A stretch of 64,000 nt of DNA from Liopterus haemorrhoidalis (Eukaryota; Arthropoda; Insecta; Coleoptera; Dytiscidae). Both the position numbers and the translations under genes were made by a program. Shown here piece after piece: positions 43,701 through 55,394 of the stretch (position 1 is the first letter of the stretch; every line of letters begins with the position of its first letter). The stretch covers positions 16,990,879 through 17,054,878 of the forward strand of contig OZ020622.1 of the NCBI GenBank assembly GCA_963971575.1, read 5' to 3'. The notes under the pieces are model-generated. The model searched no databases and was not told the DNA's origin. It worked only from the letters and a program-made list of their open reading frames with translations.

Positions 43701-44101
43701 ATTGTACGTTGCTAGCCATTTTTTATTTAGTACACAATCTAATAGTGTCACCAACAAGGTCTTCTTCAGAAATCTATTTCTGTAACTATTACATTTATAT
43801 TATGTAGATGATCTATGTTTCTGCCCAGTACAAAGAAGTCAACTCAATAAGTAGATATTTATCACAGAAAATTAATTGTCATTATGGACAGCGATGAACA
43901 AAATTAGTGATAAAATTGGCACACCTTAATATTCTTGTAAGAATGTTAATGGCACGTCCGTTTTGACTACATTAGTAAGGTTTAATGTTGCATATTACTC
44001 ATCTGAAGACATGTGAAATCATCATATAGGTCTCATCATTAAAACATTTCTGAAATCATTTCCCAAAGGATATGTTCTACGATTTAGCCTTGTGATCTAT
44101 T

Positions 44102-44250
44102 AGTAACGCATAATCTATAACATTTAGAACAATATAAATATACAATTGAAATGGCGTCAGTTCTGACTGTACCAAAAATTTCGTCACACTAAAAAAATAT
44201 ATCAGTTTTCTGACTACAAAAATTTTAAAAACTTTGTGAGTCAACTGAGT
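44102..44250 (+). repeat. ~150 bp tandem duplication, first unit (second at 45543-45553 plus 46205-46335)
   Basis: ATAATCTATAACATTTARAA, CAATATAAATATACAATTGA, CGTCACACTAA and GAGTCAACTGAGTA occur here and again on the far side of the mariner and hAT-type insertions. Before those insertions the two units were adjacent. The mariner sits at the end of the first unit and the hAT-type element at the start of the second. Confidence 0.8.
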
Positions 44251-45535
44251 ACGAGGGTTACCTTTTATGTTTTTACAAACGACCACTAGCTGGCAATATT
44301 GAAATATGTCATTAGTATATTCGTGAAATTTGACATTTGTTATTGTGAAATCAGTGGCAGCTTATAAATTGACCGAGTAGTTGAATGACAGTGAGCGTTT
44401 AAAAAACAAGTTTGTGAAAAAATGGATATTACTCGTGAAGGTTTTCGTTGGTTGATTTTTTATGATTTTAGTAAAGGCCTAACTAAAAAACAATGCATAG
44501 ATTCGCTTCGTTCAACTTTTGGTAATGAAGCACCATCAGAAAAGACTGTTTACAATTGGTTTGCAGAATTTAGTCATAGTCGTGCGTCCGTCAGTGATGA
44601 ATCTCGAGAAGGTCGACCAAAATCTGTGATTCTAAAAAACATCGATGCTGTGCACAAAATGATTGAAGAAGATCAGTATGTGACTTACCGTGCGATACAG
44701 ACATATCGCTGACTGCAATACATTCGATTTTGCATGAACATTTAGTTGTGAAATAGATCTGTTCCCGATGGATTCCGCTTAATTTGACCGAAGTTCAAAA
44801 ATAGGCTCGTGTTGATTGGTGTAAGCCGTGTAAGGGAATGCTAAAAAAATTCAACCTAGGCACTGCAAAATCCGTATACAACATCGTTATAGGTGACGAA
44901 ACTTGGATTTATTCATATGAACCGGAAACTAAGCAACAATCCACTGTTTGGGTCTTCCAAGATGAACCGAAACCCACAAAAGTTATTCGTTCACGAAGCA
45001 CTTCCAAGAAAACGCTCGTTTCTTTGGTTGTACTGGATATGTCGCAACCATTCCTTTAGATTTTAGATGATCGGAGTATAGTTAATGCTGAATGGAATAA
45101 AACAATTTGTTTGCCAGAAGTCATAGACAAAATTAGGAAAAACAACCAAAAACGCATCATTCTTCATCATGACAATGCAAACTCCCACACAGCAAGTCAA
45201 ACAATTGATTATTTGAAGGAGAAAAACATCGAATTAATGTCCCATTGCCCGTATTCACCTGATTTATCCCCTAACGACCTTTTTTGTTCCCCAATGTCAA
45301 ACAAAATATGCGTGGACAGCGATTTTCATCACCTCAAGAATATGTTGAAGCCTTCGAAAACCATATTTTTCAGATTCCAACTTCAGAGTGGAAAAAATGT
45401 TTTGGAGAATTGATTTGAACGCATGCAAAGTGTATAAATCTTAAAGGCGAATATTTTAAAAAGCAATAAAACAGTTTGTTCAAAACAAAAATGTCTTTCT
45501 TAGTTTTTGTAAAAACTTAAAAGATAGCCCTCGTA
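44250..45535 (+). mobile_element. Mariner element, ~1.29 kb with both TIRs
   Basis: The left TACGAGGGTTACCTTTTATG, then TTTTTACAAA, is matched by the complement of the right end, TACGAGGGCTATCTTTTAAG, then TTTTTACAAA. TA flanks both ends. The length is that of a full mariner. It is the best preserved of three relatives in the window (17745-18672 and 19912-20139). Confidence 0.93.
44422..45413 (+). pseudogene. Mariner DD34D transposase, frameshifted
   Basis: Three open pieces cover nearly the whole protein. 44422-44712 starts MDITREGFRWLIFYDFSKGL and carries the paired helix-turn-helix region (PSEKTVYNWFAEF). 44838-45059 carries IGDETWIYSYEPETK with the first catalytic Asp. 45111-45413 carries HHDNANSHT and YSPDLSPND, the second and third Asp with 34 residues between them. 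Frame breaks lie near 44710-44838 and 45055-45110. All three catalytic Asp codons survive, but the reading frame is broken, so no active enzyme is expected. It would have cut at TA sites. Confidence 0.93.
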
Positions 45536-45553
45536 GTAACTCATAATCTATAA

Positions 45554-46204
45554 CAGCGGTTCTTAACCTTTTTATACTCGGGACCCCCCAACTAGCCTAA
45601 AATATTTTCTGGACCCCCCAAGAAAATTTTTGAAATAATATTTTACTTACTGAATATAAATGCATTTTATAATATAATCCATATATAAACTTACCAACTA
45701 TGAATACCTATTTGTTATATTTTCTTTTAATTTCGGGACCCCCTAAGGCAGTGGTTTCTGTACCGCACCCCCTTTTTTTATGAAAAAATTGTTGGGCCCC
45801 CCTCAATTTTCGTAACAATTTTCTGATATTGTAATTTATTTAATGGGCTACAAGATATAAGTAATAATAATTTTAAATGGAAGAAAAACAAATCTTACAA
45901 AAATTCAAAAACTATAAAACATAATTATATTTTAATTATGTGATGGTTGGGCTTGTTTTTCAGCACATATTTTCTCAAACCGTGCTATCATTGTAGATAT
46001 CCCTGCTCTTAGTTTCTTTTCAATCACTAAACGTGATCGATACTTCGTGGTCAAAACAGTTCGTTACCGAACGCCGAAGGCGCGATCTCCTTGCAATAGT
46101 CTCGAACCCCCCTAGGGGGGCACGCCCAACAGTTTCGAAACCACTGCCCTAAATTCTTTTCGGGATCCTTCAGAGGGCCGAGACCCCCCGATTAAGAACC
46201 GCTG
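45554..46204. mobile_element. 651 bp hAT-type element with perfect 8 bp TSD
   Basis: Ends are CAGCGGTTCTTAACCTTTTT and GATTAAGAACCGCTG. ATCTATAA is duplicated exactly (45546-45553, 46205-46212). GGGACCCCCC tracts lie just inside both ends. A second hAT-type element (45749-46146) is nested in one of the C-tracts. Confidence 0.92.
45749..46146. mobile_element. 398 bp hAT-type MITE nested in a hAT-type element
   Basis: Ends are CAGTGGTTTC and GAAACCACTG with C-runs inside (ACCGCACCCCC; CCCCCCTAGGGG). Flanks CCCTAAGG and CCCTAAAT match at 6 of 8. Interior 45840-46040 is AT-rich. It is non-coding. Confidence 0.75.
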
Positions 46205-46339
46205 ATCTATAACATTTAAAACAATATAAATATACAATTGAAATAGAGTCAGTGTGTGACTGTACCAAATATGTCGTCACACTAATAGTTTTCTGAATAA
46301 AAATATTCAGAAACTTTATGAGTCAACTGAGTATATATC

Positions 46340-46876
46340 TCAGAAGCTAAGGTATGACAAAGTTCACGCACATCTCGCATAATTTAGTTACAGAAACGTT
46401 GGAAACTCCGTGGTCACGAACATGTAATTTGGTGGTGAAATAAGAGCACGCTGACGCACTGCGATTCCAGAGCGATTGCGGGCAGCAAGCCCGTGGGAGA
46501 TCAGACTCAGACTCAACTGCACTCGCTGAGTTAGTGTTGAATGCACTCTCACACTTGTCAAAGAAATGAAGTGTGAGACTAGGCGAAGAGAGAAAGATTG
46601 ATTATCGTGGATTACCGGAATTTAAAGTAATAGAGTTGTTACTGAATACTACGTTCTTACGTTATAAATATTTATTAGATTAATCAGAATAAGACATCTT
46701 GTGTTCTCAATATGTTGATTTTGGTAGCAAACAAATAAAAACAAAATAAAATAATAATAATAACAATGTAAAATTGAAGCGAGACCGCCGCAGCATACAA
46801 GACATATTTGGAGGAAGCAACAAGTTTTATGTTTTCGCTCCCCGTTATATATATTTTTTTTACCAAATTTCCAACA
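46340..46876. other. Intergenic, no gene
   Basis: Less AT-rich than average at 46400-46560. I recognise nothing here. The reverse-strand open frame at 46684-46962 starts inside the family G element and is not a gene. Confidence 0.4.
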
Positions 46877-47360
46877 AAAAAATCAGCTGTGGCCGTCACA
46901 GGACCGACCGCCATCACAAAGAACTTGTTTAATTCATGCTGCTTTATCAAGAAATGTCTCAAATAAAAGTTGTTAGTTATTACTTTTATAGCAACTTTAA
47001 ATAATTTTTTTCGAAATATAATTTCTGTTGTGAAATATTCGCAAAAATATTAAAACCGACACGAGTAAACTCCCATTTTTAGTTAACCGATTTTTACCAA
47101 AAGTTGATCAACTCGTGCTATTGATATCAAGAGCTTAAATATGAAGTTTCATAAAAATCCTTTTAACCGAATTTGCTCTGCACGTGTACACGGCCGGACG
47201 GACAGACAGACAGACAGACAGACAGATAGACCGACAGACATCATGCTAAAAATAGTCAAAACGTTATGTAGGGACCTCAGTTCGTGGAGATCTATCGAAA
47301 TCTCGAAATGTCAAAATCGGTATCACAATACCTCCCTAATATATGATGGCGGTCTGTAAA
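46877..47360 (-). mobile_element. Family G element with internal deletion (reverse)
   Basis: On the reverse strand it starts ACAGACCGCCATCATATAT (plus ~47355) and ends with the CCACAGCTGATTTTTT terminus (plus 46877). About 130 bp before the right end is missing compared with 31146-31780. A (GACA)n stretch lies at 47193-47230. Confidence 0.82.
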
Positions 47361-47955
47361 AAGAGGGACGCCACTAAGCTTGGACAGAAAGTTTACATGA
47401 TTATGAGTTATTTTATTTTATACATTAATTTGATAGATAATAAATAAATATTGTATAGTCGGTAATATCCAATAATACGAAATTCAAAATCAAAAATGGA
47501 TGGAAAGCAAAAGTTTTTTTTTTAAATTTTAATGGCCTTCTAAGTAATGTACATTGATCTGAACCGTAAACGTAAGAAAAGAATTTTTAATCAGATTTCG
47601 TTTTCGGAAAATATTGCAGTTTTTATGAAAAATTTTTTTTTTTTTTTGAATTTATAGCTAAATTATGGCTAATTATGGATTTTTTGTATTTAAGGCTAAA
47701 GAAGTGTATGTCTTACTTTGAAATTAAAAATATAAAAAAAATAACAACTAAGAATCGAGTTCAAGCTCCACCTACATGATTCAGTCTATTGTTTGAATTA
47801 TTATAGTTTTTGTTTTTAACTTATAATTAACTTATAATACTTATAATTAAATAACACATTGTTAAAAGTGAGAAATACTTACTTACAAAATTGTATTTTA
47901 CTACTTTTTTTTTTTTTTTGTATCTTTGATAATGCTCGAATTGAGTAAAACTAGT
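47361..47955. other. Intergenic with a family A fragment
   Basis: 47535-47625 (TCTAAGTAATGTACATTG, ATCAGATTTCGTTTTCGG) matches the middle of family A (1210-1290). The rest is AT-rich and shows no gene. The reverse-strand open frame at 47827-48108 is unsupported. Confidence 0.55.
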
Positions 47956-47959
47956 CGCT

Positions 47960-48223
47960 ATAACTAGAATAAAGAATATACCCTTGGACATAAACATCCA
48001 AGCAACTGACCTTAAAAATGAAATTACTAAAAGGCTAATACAAAAAGAAGAAAGAAAATGGCAAGACCTAAGAGACAACAAACTACGGCGAATAAAAGAA
48101 GAAACCAAAAAATGGAAATTCGAAGGGACAAGAAGACAGCTAATAGCAACGACCAGACTAAAAATTGGACATTCCAGACTGACAGACCAATACAGACTTA
48201 AAAGAAAACACGCACCACACTGT
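47960..48223 (+). pseudogene. LINE ORF C-terminal region, first part
   Basis: DINIQATDLKNEITKRLIQK, EERKWQDLRDNKLRRIKEE, then TRRQLIATTRLKIGHSRLTD and HAPHC correspond to the linker and beginning of the Cys/His motif in the LINE at 26206-26769. The reading frame is open until it is interrupted at 48223 by a 1.8 kb insertion. The remainder is at 50023-50207. It was 5'-truncated before that. Confidence 0.85.
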
Positions 48224-50022
48224 AGTACAGGAAATGAAGCTCAAAAAATGACAAAACCTCGCAATTTTTTCGTCCAGCATCGATTTGCATAAAAATTTGG
48301 AATTAGGCTCATTTCACCCTCTAGTTCATTTTCTACATTGTGCCGTTGTACGCTTTTGGTTTTTTAAGGGTGAAAACTACCCCTAATTGTAAAAAATTAT
48401 AAAATAACATTTTAAACCTTGATATGGGTAAAATTTGGTTTGGATTAGCTAAATATGGATCGTTTTATGCTTTAGAATACAATTTCATAATGTTTCAACC
48501 CTTAAAAATCAACCCTTGTTGGATTAAAAAATGATTTCATCTTGCATCGATTTGCACCAAAATTTGAAATTAGGTTCGTCTCACCCTCTACTTCAAATTT
48601 TATATCATGCTCATGGGCACTGTTTATTTTTTAAGGGTGAAAACTACCCCTAATTGTCAAAAATTATAAAATAACGTTGTAAACCTTAAGATGGGTAAAA
48701 TTTGGTTTGAATTAGTTGAATAATGATTGTTTCATGCTTTGGAATACAATTTATAATGTTTCAACCCTTAAAAACCCATCCTTATTAGAGCTTGATATAA
48801 AAAAAATCGCTCCGGACCGTGCTATTCGAATGTTTCGAAAAAATTTTTATTGGTTTTTTAAACATAGCTCCTTCACTTTTAGTGATAGAAAGTTTTTTCA
48901 AAAACGATTTTGTAGGACTTTTCAAGAGCTATAAGACTAAGTAAATTAAATTCCTTAAGATCCCTTAGTTTTTAAATGGGGTGAGTTTGAAGGGCTCGAA
49001 TAAGGTGGTGTTCGCTTGTAAATAGAGGTTTTAAACGGCTATATCTCGCCAAATATTCACTGTACAGAAAATATATGCACAGAGAAATTTAAGCTACTAA
49101 AAAGCTATTAAAAAAGCTACAATTTAGTGTTCTATTATTCTATTATCTCCCGTAATTTCGGAGATATTTTTGAAGAAAAGAGTGCAAAATACGAAATCGC
49201 AAAAAATCGTTTTTTCTTTAAACTCCAATTTTTCTAAAATTAGGCATTTTAAATCGGTCAAACTTCTTGGGTGTACTGAAAATAAATATAAGAAGAGAAC
49301 CACAGAAGGGTGAGGATCAATTTTAATTAGGGGGGTAAATAGGGGGTGGTTATCACTGATTTTTTCGTAGAAAAAAGTAGGTACCGACCTTATTTTGATA
49401 ATAAGTCGCTTAATTTTTATGCTAGAGACTTTTTTATTTTTTTGTTTGAAAGGTCTAATCAAATACTTTAAAAAAGGTTCAATGAGTTTTCCTCGAAAAA
49501 TGCAAATTTTTCCTGTTATTTGATTTTGAATCTTTCAAATTATGCATTTGGCAAAAATAAGTTAACCATTAACATGCCGTATCTCGGTTCGTATTGGTCG
49601 TAGAAAAATAGTAAAAAAATTATTTTGTTTGCTTTTTAAAAGCTACAATTTTGCTTTCTACAGTTTTTTTGATAAAATGCATATTTTTTGAGTTATTCGC
49701 AAAAGACTTTTTAAAAACATCGATTTTTTCGTCGAAAAACTGTTACTTTCAACCGTGAATAACTCAAAAAATATTAGTTTTACGAAGAAAACGTAAAGAA
49801 CATTTTTTTCTTAGAATTACTTTTCCCATCGATTCCTATAGTTAAAATGTAGTAAAAAAATTCCACCCCCGAGATGGGGTGGCAACCACCCCCAAGGTTT
49901 TAGCGTACACCGGCATGATGTAGAAAATGATCCTTGGGCTATTCCCTACCTCCTGTGAAAATTTCACGTAATTCCATGCTGGACGAAAAAATTGCGAGCC
50001 AAAATGCTTCATTTCCTGTACT
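48224..50022. mobile_element. 1799 bp inverted-terminus element inserted in LINE, 5 bp TSD
   Basis: The left end AGTACAGGAAATGAAGC and the right end GCTTCATTTCCTGTACT are perfect 17 bp complements. Further in, CGCAATTTTTTCGTCCAGCA repeats as a complement at ~49977-49998. ACTGT flanks both sides (48219-48223, 50023-50027); removing the element plus one ACTGT restores the LINE reading frame exactly. Inside are a two-copy ~264 bp tandem repeat (48275-48800) and ~1 kb of AT-rich sequence with a GTGGTTGCCACCCC-type segment. No protein is recognised. AG...CT ends recall Polinton/Maverick termini, but the duplication is 5 rather than 6 bp. Confidence 0.88.
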
Positions 50023-50293
50023 ACTGTGACGAGTGTAATACAAGACTGACAATCGAACATATTATACTAGACTGCACAAAATACGAGACGATACGACAAC
50101 GACACCATATACCTGACAACTTACAAGAAGCCCTCAGTGACAAGGCGGAAAACCTGGCAAATCTCCACAAATTTTTACTTGACACAAATTTATACTCTGT
50201 ATTATAATAATATTTCATGTAATAATATAAACAGAAAATATAATGTAAATTAATAATGTACAGGCACTAATCACCATAGCAGTGGATGTGACT
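50023..50293 (+). pseudogene. LINE ORF C-terminal region, second part, and 3' end
   Basis: CDECNTRLTIEHIILDC completes the CxxC..H..C motif begun at 48219. The frame continues to LLDTNLYSVL and stops at ~50207. The 3' UTR ends with a segment at 50262-50293 (GGCACTAATCACCATAGCAG / TGGATGTGAC) that resembles the 3' hairpins of the other LINE tails in the window. It is a jockey-type LINE by domain order. Confidence 0.82.
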
Positions 50294-51112
50294 TTCTCTC
50301 CGACACATTCTGCATACTCTTTCTTCATCTTCTCTCCAGAATGATTTGTCTCTCTCCTCGTTTCCACATCATGCTACCGTTCGTTTCTCATCTTTATTTC
50401 CTTGTTCCATTAAGTACTTTGGTATTTGCACTGGATTCTTTAATTCTTCCCCGTTTTTCTTGGCCTTGTAAATCTTTCATCCTATGTGCTACTTCGTCAA
50501 TGACGCTTTGTTGTCTAGTTCTCTTCCATCCTACTTCCTTTAGCGGAAGGCCGCAATATTGGTACCTGCTTTTCCTTTTCTCTTTCTATCTAGAGAGAGT
50601 ACTGCATATTTGTACATGAGTGTATAATACTATTCTAAAGGTAAATTATGTACTATAACTCTCAACGTCGAGTACTAAACTCTTTCTTATTCTTAATTAA
50701 TTTTTTTATCTAATCTCATAATATTTCGTAACAAATAGAGTAACACAACACTAACAAGCTCTCTTAAACACATCTTAAATTCTCCTTTAATGGATCTTAT
50801 TAATTTTCTGTCCATATCTTCTATAAAAGGAAGTATCCATTTGAAATTTTGACATGACCAAATTTGATGTTAATAATTTATTTATTAAAACAACGAACTA
50901 TTGTGTAGCATAATAATGGGGACTGATTTCACCTCATTATAAAAAAACTGCGTTTTTTAGAAGTATTCTGTAATTCTGGTACGTGCTGTATTTTTAAATT
51001 ATGATTATGTGACTAAAAAATCTATTAAAATTTAATTTATTCCCAGAAAAAAGCAAGTATGGCATAATGTACTGAACTAATAAGTTAGAGGAACTGTGTG
51101 TACATAAAAATA
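50294..51112. other. Intergenic, no gene
   Basis: The stretch at 50330-50600 is C/T-rich and open in one frame (50341-50619) but has no domain I recognise. Read on the reverse strand it may be coding-derived, but I cannot identify it. The rest is AT-rich. Confidence 0.4.
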
Positions 51113-51428
51113 CAGTAATACCCCGCCACTTGACGTTAGTTCGTTATGAAAAAGCGTCGAATAGCGATTTCGTGGAGTGGCGAGTCGAATTTCCCCATAA
51201 GAAATAAAGGGAATCATATGTACATATATACATATACATATCGGCACTTTTAATTGCTTCCTTATGCTGTACAAAAGTACTGATCGTCGATCTAGGAATG
51301 CCATACCTTGTAGACAACTCAGTCACACGAATACCACTTTCATATTTGGCTTTTATTTCTTTTTTCTGTTCCATAGTGATTCTTAATATTTTCCTTTTAG
51401 CTATGCTTGCAGCCTTCTTTGGACCCAT
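51113..51428 (-). pseudogene. Tigger/pogo-like transposase N-terminus
   Basis: On the reverse strand, from 51428: MGPKKAASIAKRKILRITME, then EQKKEIKAKYESGIRVTELS and YGIPRSTISTFVQHKEAIK. This is the CENP-B-type N-terminal helix-turn-helix of pogo/Tigger transposases. It is joined directly to the far terminus CAGTAATACCCCGCCACTTG (51113), so nearly the whole catalytic region is deleted. It cannot be active. Confidence 0.88.
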
Positions 51429-51657
51429 AATTATAATAATATATATTTTATTGTATTAAATGTTGTACATTTTTACAAAGGTCCATAATGTATTACACAA
51501 ATTACAAATTGAATCATATGCATTACAATAATATAAAAATATAATTTTAAGAAATCTAATCAGAAAATAAACAGAGACACTTCAAGTTGATAGAACGTAA
51601 TCTGAACGTAAAGCCTGATCACAGAACCTCATTTAAGTCACCAAAATCATTTCGTAG

Positions 51658-52700
51658 TTATTCCTCAGTGGAGTAGAAAGCCTTGGCAGTTAGATATTGT
51701 TTAGTTACTTTTTTGAATCTTACGAAGTTAAGGCTCTTGGTGGCGGATGGTAGAACATTATAGAATTTAATTGCATGATAATTTGCGCTATACCTTGATT
51801 TCCTGAGTCTGGTAAATTCAGGACGAATATCATTCTTGTTTCTCGTGTCGTGTACGTGGAGAGAACTTTGGACAGAGTACGTAGAGAGGTTGTTATGTAG
51901 ATACAGGAGGCAATGATGGATGTATAGGGACGGCAAGGTTAAAATGCCCAATTCTACAAAATTTTCTTTGCAGCTGGATCGGTATTGTATATTGCTCATG
52001 ATCCTTATGGCTCTGCGTTGCAAAGCAAATAGCCTTTTTGTTTGGGTGGAATGATCCCAAATCAATAAGGCGTACGATAGATGTGACTGGATAGAGGCAA
52101 AGTAATATGTTTTTAAGACTGACTTAGACGCGCACCATTTTAAGTTGCTTAAGCAAAAAACAGATGTACAAAGTTTATTGGCTACTTTGTTTACATGTTG
52201 GTGCCATGATAACTTGCTGTCGATTTCCAATCCTAAAAAGGTTACCGTACCTGAATTATTGGCCTGCTGTAGGTTTCTTGTTGAGAATATCATATGCTGA
52301 GATTTACTGATATTCAATGTTAGCTCATTAGCCAAAAACCAGCTGTTTAAATAAGTCAAAGATAAATCTCTTTGGTCCAAAAGTGACAGTAGTGAACTAT
52401 TCCTCAGGAGGGCCGTAGTGTCGTCGGCAAAGAGGATGGTGTTTGATTTAATATTTACATGGGGCAAATCATTGATATAAATCAGGAATAAAATGGGACC
52501 CAAAACAGATCCTTGGGGAACTCCATGATTTATGTCAGATATTTTTGATCTCGCAATACCAACGTTTACAAATTGCTGTCTTTTGGTAAGATACGACTTT
52601 ATAAGATTTATGCATGTGGGGTCAAATTTATAAAAATGTAATTTTTTTATTAAAATATCATGGTTTACACAATCAAGGGCCTTACTAAGGTCTGTAAATA
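51658..52700 (-). pseudogene. 5'-truncated LINE reverse transcriptase
   Basis: The frame is continuously open on the reverse strand from ~52700 to the stop at 51658, about 345 codons. In order: DLSKALDCVNHDILIKKL (RT motif A region), INHGVPQGSVLGPILFLIY (motif B), NTILFADDTTALL (catalytic FADD box), FLGLEIDSKLSWHQHV (thumb), LFALQRRAIRIM and LGILTLPSLYIHHCLLYLHN (C-terminal region). This is a non-LTR (CR1/jockey-superfamily) RT. The upstream half of RT and the endonuclease are gone, so it is not autonomous. The remaining frame is undamaged, which suggests a fairly young insertion. Confidence 0.9.
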
Positions 52701-54060
52701 TAAATCACTTATTTTAGCAAAAAACAAAAAGTTCATAGCAGCACTAATTCTGAGTTGTTTTCGTCAAGATATCTAGGCGCGAACTGCTGGCCATGCGTTA
52801 ATTTCGCTTTGTTTACCAAAATATGTATTACGTGATCGGTACTCGATCACGCGTCGGATAGCGATGCTTCCGACATTTTTTTTTTTTTTTTTTGAGATTA
52901 TTTGATATTATTTATTTTTTGAGATTCAGGTACAAAAGTTATTTCACTTTTGCCCTTTGCAAAGAAATCTTGTAACATGGTAGCTACCTATTCCGTAGTT
53001 TAACTTTAAATATTATTAGATGATGTTTACTACACAAGAGCTAGTCATTAACTAAATTTTCCGTACTCTATTTTTTCCGGATTCTACGGAAATTTTCCGA
53101 AAGAGCAATAAAATATCTGGTTACAGATTTTATCAAATTGACAGAATTACATATTTTTTAATTATTAACAAAACGCCAATATTTTTATTACCCCAAACCT
53201 TTGGTTGGTAAATGTTTATTGCAGGACGGAAAGTTTAGTAGAAGCACATAGTTGTCCGAAACTGATAGTAAATTTTCGAATCAGTTATCTTTTGCCTATC
53301 GTTTTAAAAGTATTAATTTCTGTTTTATCCGTTTAGTTTTTTGTCTTGTAATTTATTTTACAATAAATTACAGAATCAATCAGTTTCCCAACAGTTAACT
53401 TTTACAGTGACCAATATATTTTAAATTTATCCCATAACAAATTATATATAATACACTAAACTTTTATTGGCTTAAAATAATAAAAATTTAAGTTCTTTAC
53501 TTTACGACAAGAGTTTAAATCTCGTAAATTCTTGCGACATTTGAAATGTTCCATCAACCTGAGTTCTGATGTTTGACCGTAGATAAGAAATAACATTTCT
53601 CTGTAACAACAGAAGTACAAGGACATAGAGATATAGAACTGTTAGTTATTCTGCGGTTAGAACTAGAAATTTTACTTACAACGTTTTGCTTTTTGTAAAG
53701 AGAAACCGCGATCAAATGATTCAGCAACTAAATGTTTCTTAAGTAAGAAAATCGATTTGAGACAGGTAATGAAAAGAATATAAGCTTTCGATAAAGTATT
53801 ATGTATTATAAAGACGTAATAAAAAACCATGAAATTTTGAAATATTTAATAGATAAAAGGGTTTGAGTTTAGTCATCTTCTAGTCCTTCAGGCTTGGATA
53901 TTTACCATAGATAATTCATAATTTTTTGGAAATAGGGTTCCTTCCAGAAATCTTTCAGGAAGGAACTGTAATTTTATATTTCCCGAATTCCTTGAAACAG
54001 GTGTATACTGATTTAAGGAGATGCCACCTCACCTTTGCTGTTTAAGATTTAGAAAAAAAA
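52701..54060. other. Intergenic, no gene
   Basis: AT-rich. A T-run of about 18 at 52878-52895 could be the A-tail of an unrecognised reverse-strand retroposon. 54015-54050 repeats the stretch at 54113-54150 (AAGGAGAYGCCACCTCACCT), a short local duplication of LINE coding sequence. Confidence 0.5.
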
Positions 54061-54063
54061 TTT

Positions 54064-55380
54064 TTGCAACGATTCTGGTATGAATTTCAAACTGCAAATA
54101 CTGGGGTCAAACAAGGAGACGCCACCTCACCTTTGCTGTTTAACCTCGTGCTGGAGATGGTTCTACGAAAAGCCCAAGATACCAACCACCGTAGTCTATA
54201 TCTCAATGGATACCACAAAATTTTAAGGATACAGATGACCTGGATATTATTACAAATAAGGTTGAAGATGTAATATACCCATAGTCTATCTCAAAGAGCG
54301 ATAGTAATAAATTTTTTTGTTAGGCAGTTACCAGTGACGTGCACATTTTAAACACGTTTAAATTGGTTTTTTGTATTTCTATATTACTATTTATCATTTT
54401 ATTAAACGCACGCCTGTGACCATATTTATTATATTACTAAACGCACCCCTGTGACCATATTTTTCTTCAAAATTTTAGGGTAAAATTTTTATGATCTATT
54501 GTGTTTAACCCTAGTTCGGGAATACGAACTAGGTGAACTATATAAGATGTGCGGCACACTCGGATGTTTTTTAACAATATTTCGTTTCGAACTATTCATA
54601 TTTTGTGTGCCGCTTCTGCAACTTTTTACAAATAATAAATTTTATTACTATCGCTCTTTCTGAGATAGACTATAACTGACCTTATTGATGTCGAAGCTCG
54701 TAAAGTAGGACTCATCATCAGTAAAGAAAAAACCAAGAATCTTTTTGTTAGTATAGAACATACCATATTATTTTTGAAGATCGGCATAAAACAATTATCC
54801 CGTATAACTATAATCACATTGTTAAACTACAAAAGAACTAGGGTTCAAGTTTACAACCACGTTGTAAACAGTCAACGGTCATTGGCGCATACATACGTTT
54901 AAGTACTAACTATAAATAAGTATACTTGTTTTTGTTAATCCTTTAAGTAAGATGCGTAATGTGAAAAACTAATCCCTACGGCAATAGGTTGACACGCCTA
55001 GTTATATCACTTCTATTGTAATTTTATGAGTTCCCTAACTTTTATTATTTTATTGCGAACTTCAAAAATAATTTGGTACGGACTATAGATGCTATAGTCA
55101 TGAGAAAACGACCAACTTAAAAATAATGGCAACACTTTTGAAAGAGTTTATACTTTGGAATACCTGGGCACCATGGTAAATCAAATGAATATAATACAGC
55201 AGGAAATTACGAACACAATTAGAGCTGCTAATGCATCGTATTTTGCACTTGGTACCCTTTTTAAGACGAAGCTTCTGTGTAGGAACACCAAGATCAGATT
55301 ATACCAAGTTATAGTACGTCCCGTACTTATGTATGGCTCCGAAACATGGAACCCACCGGAACAACGGGCAATTTCTCGGT
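54064..55380 (+). pseudogene. LINE RT relic split by two insertions
   Basis: The first part has TGVKQGDATSPLLFNLVLE (motif B), then a shifted frame with DDLDIITNKVEDV following GY, the RT catalytic box. A 393 bp inverted-repeat element (54281-54673) interrupts it. The frame resumes with DVEARKVGLIISKEKTKNLF, is broken again at ~54780-55150, and resumes with EYLGTMVNQMNIIQQEI through RPVLMYGSETWN. The motif order is correct, so this was one ORF. It is frameshifted and inactive. Confidence 0.85.
54281..54673. mobile_element. 393 bp inverted-repeat element inside the LINE
   Basis: ATAGTCTATCTCAAAGAGCG at the left and the complement of the right end (ATAGTCTATCTCAGAAAGAG, then CGATAGTAATAAA) agree over about 35 bases with one small indel. 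The AT at the edges is compatible with TA targeting. A GTTTAAC..TTCGTTTCGAAC motif lies inside. Non-coding. Confidence 0.82.
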
Positions 55381-55394
55381 AGGCCTTTTCCAGG

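Noticed and set aside
49124..49462. 112-codon reverse open frame
   Set aside because: It lies in the AT-rich interior of the 1.8 kb inverted-terminus element, with no domain and low-complexity composition.
50341..50619. Open frame with hydrophobic stretches, possible membrane protein
   Set aside because: The C/T-rich composition produces Leu/Ser/Phe codons; it lies right after a LINE end and has no start context or homologous domain.
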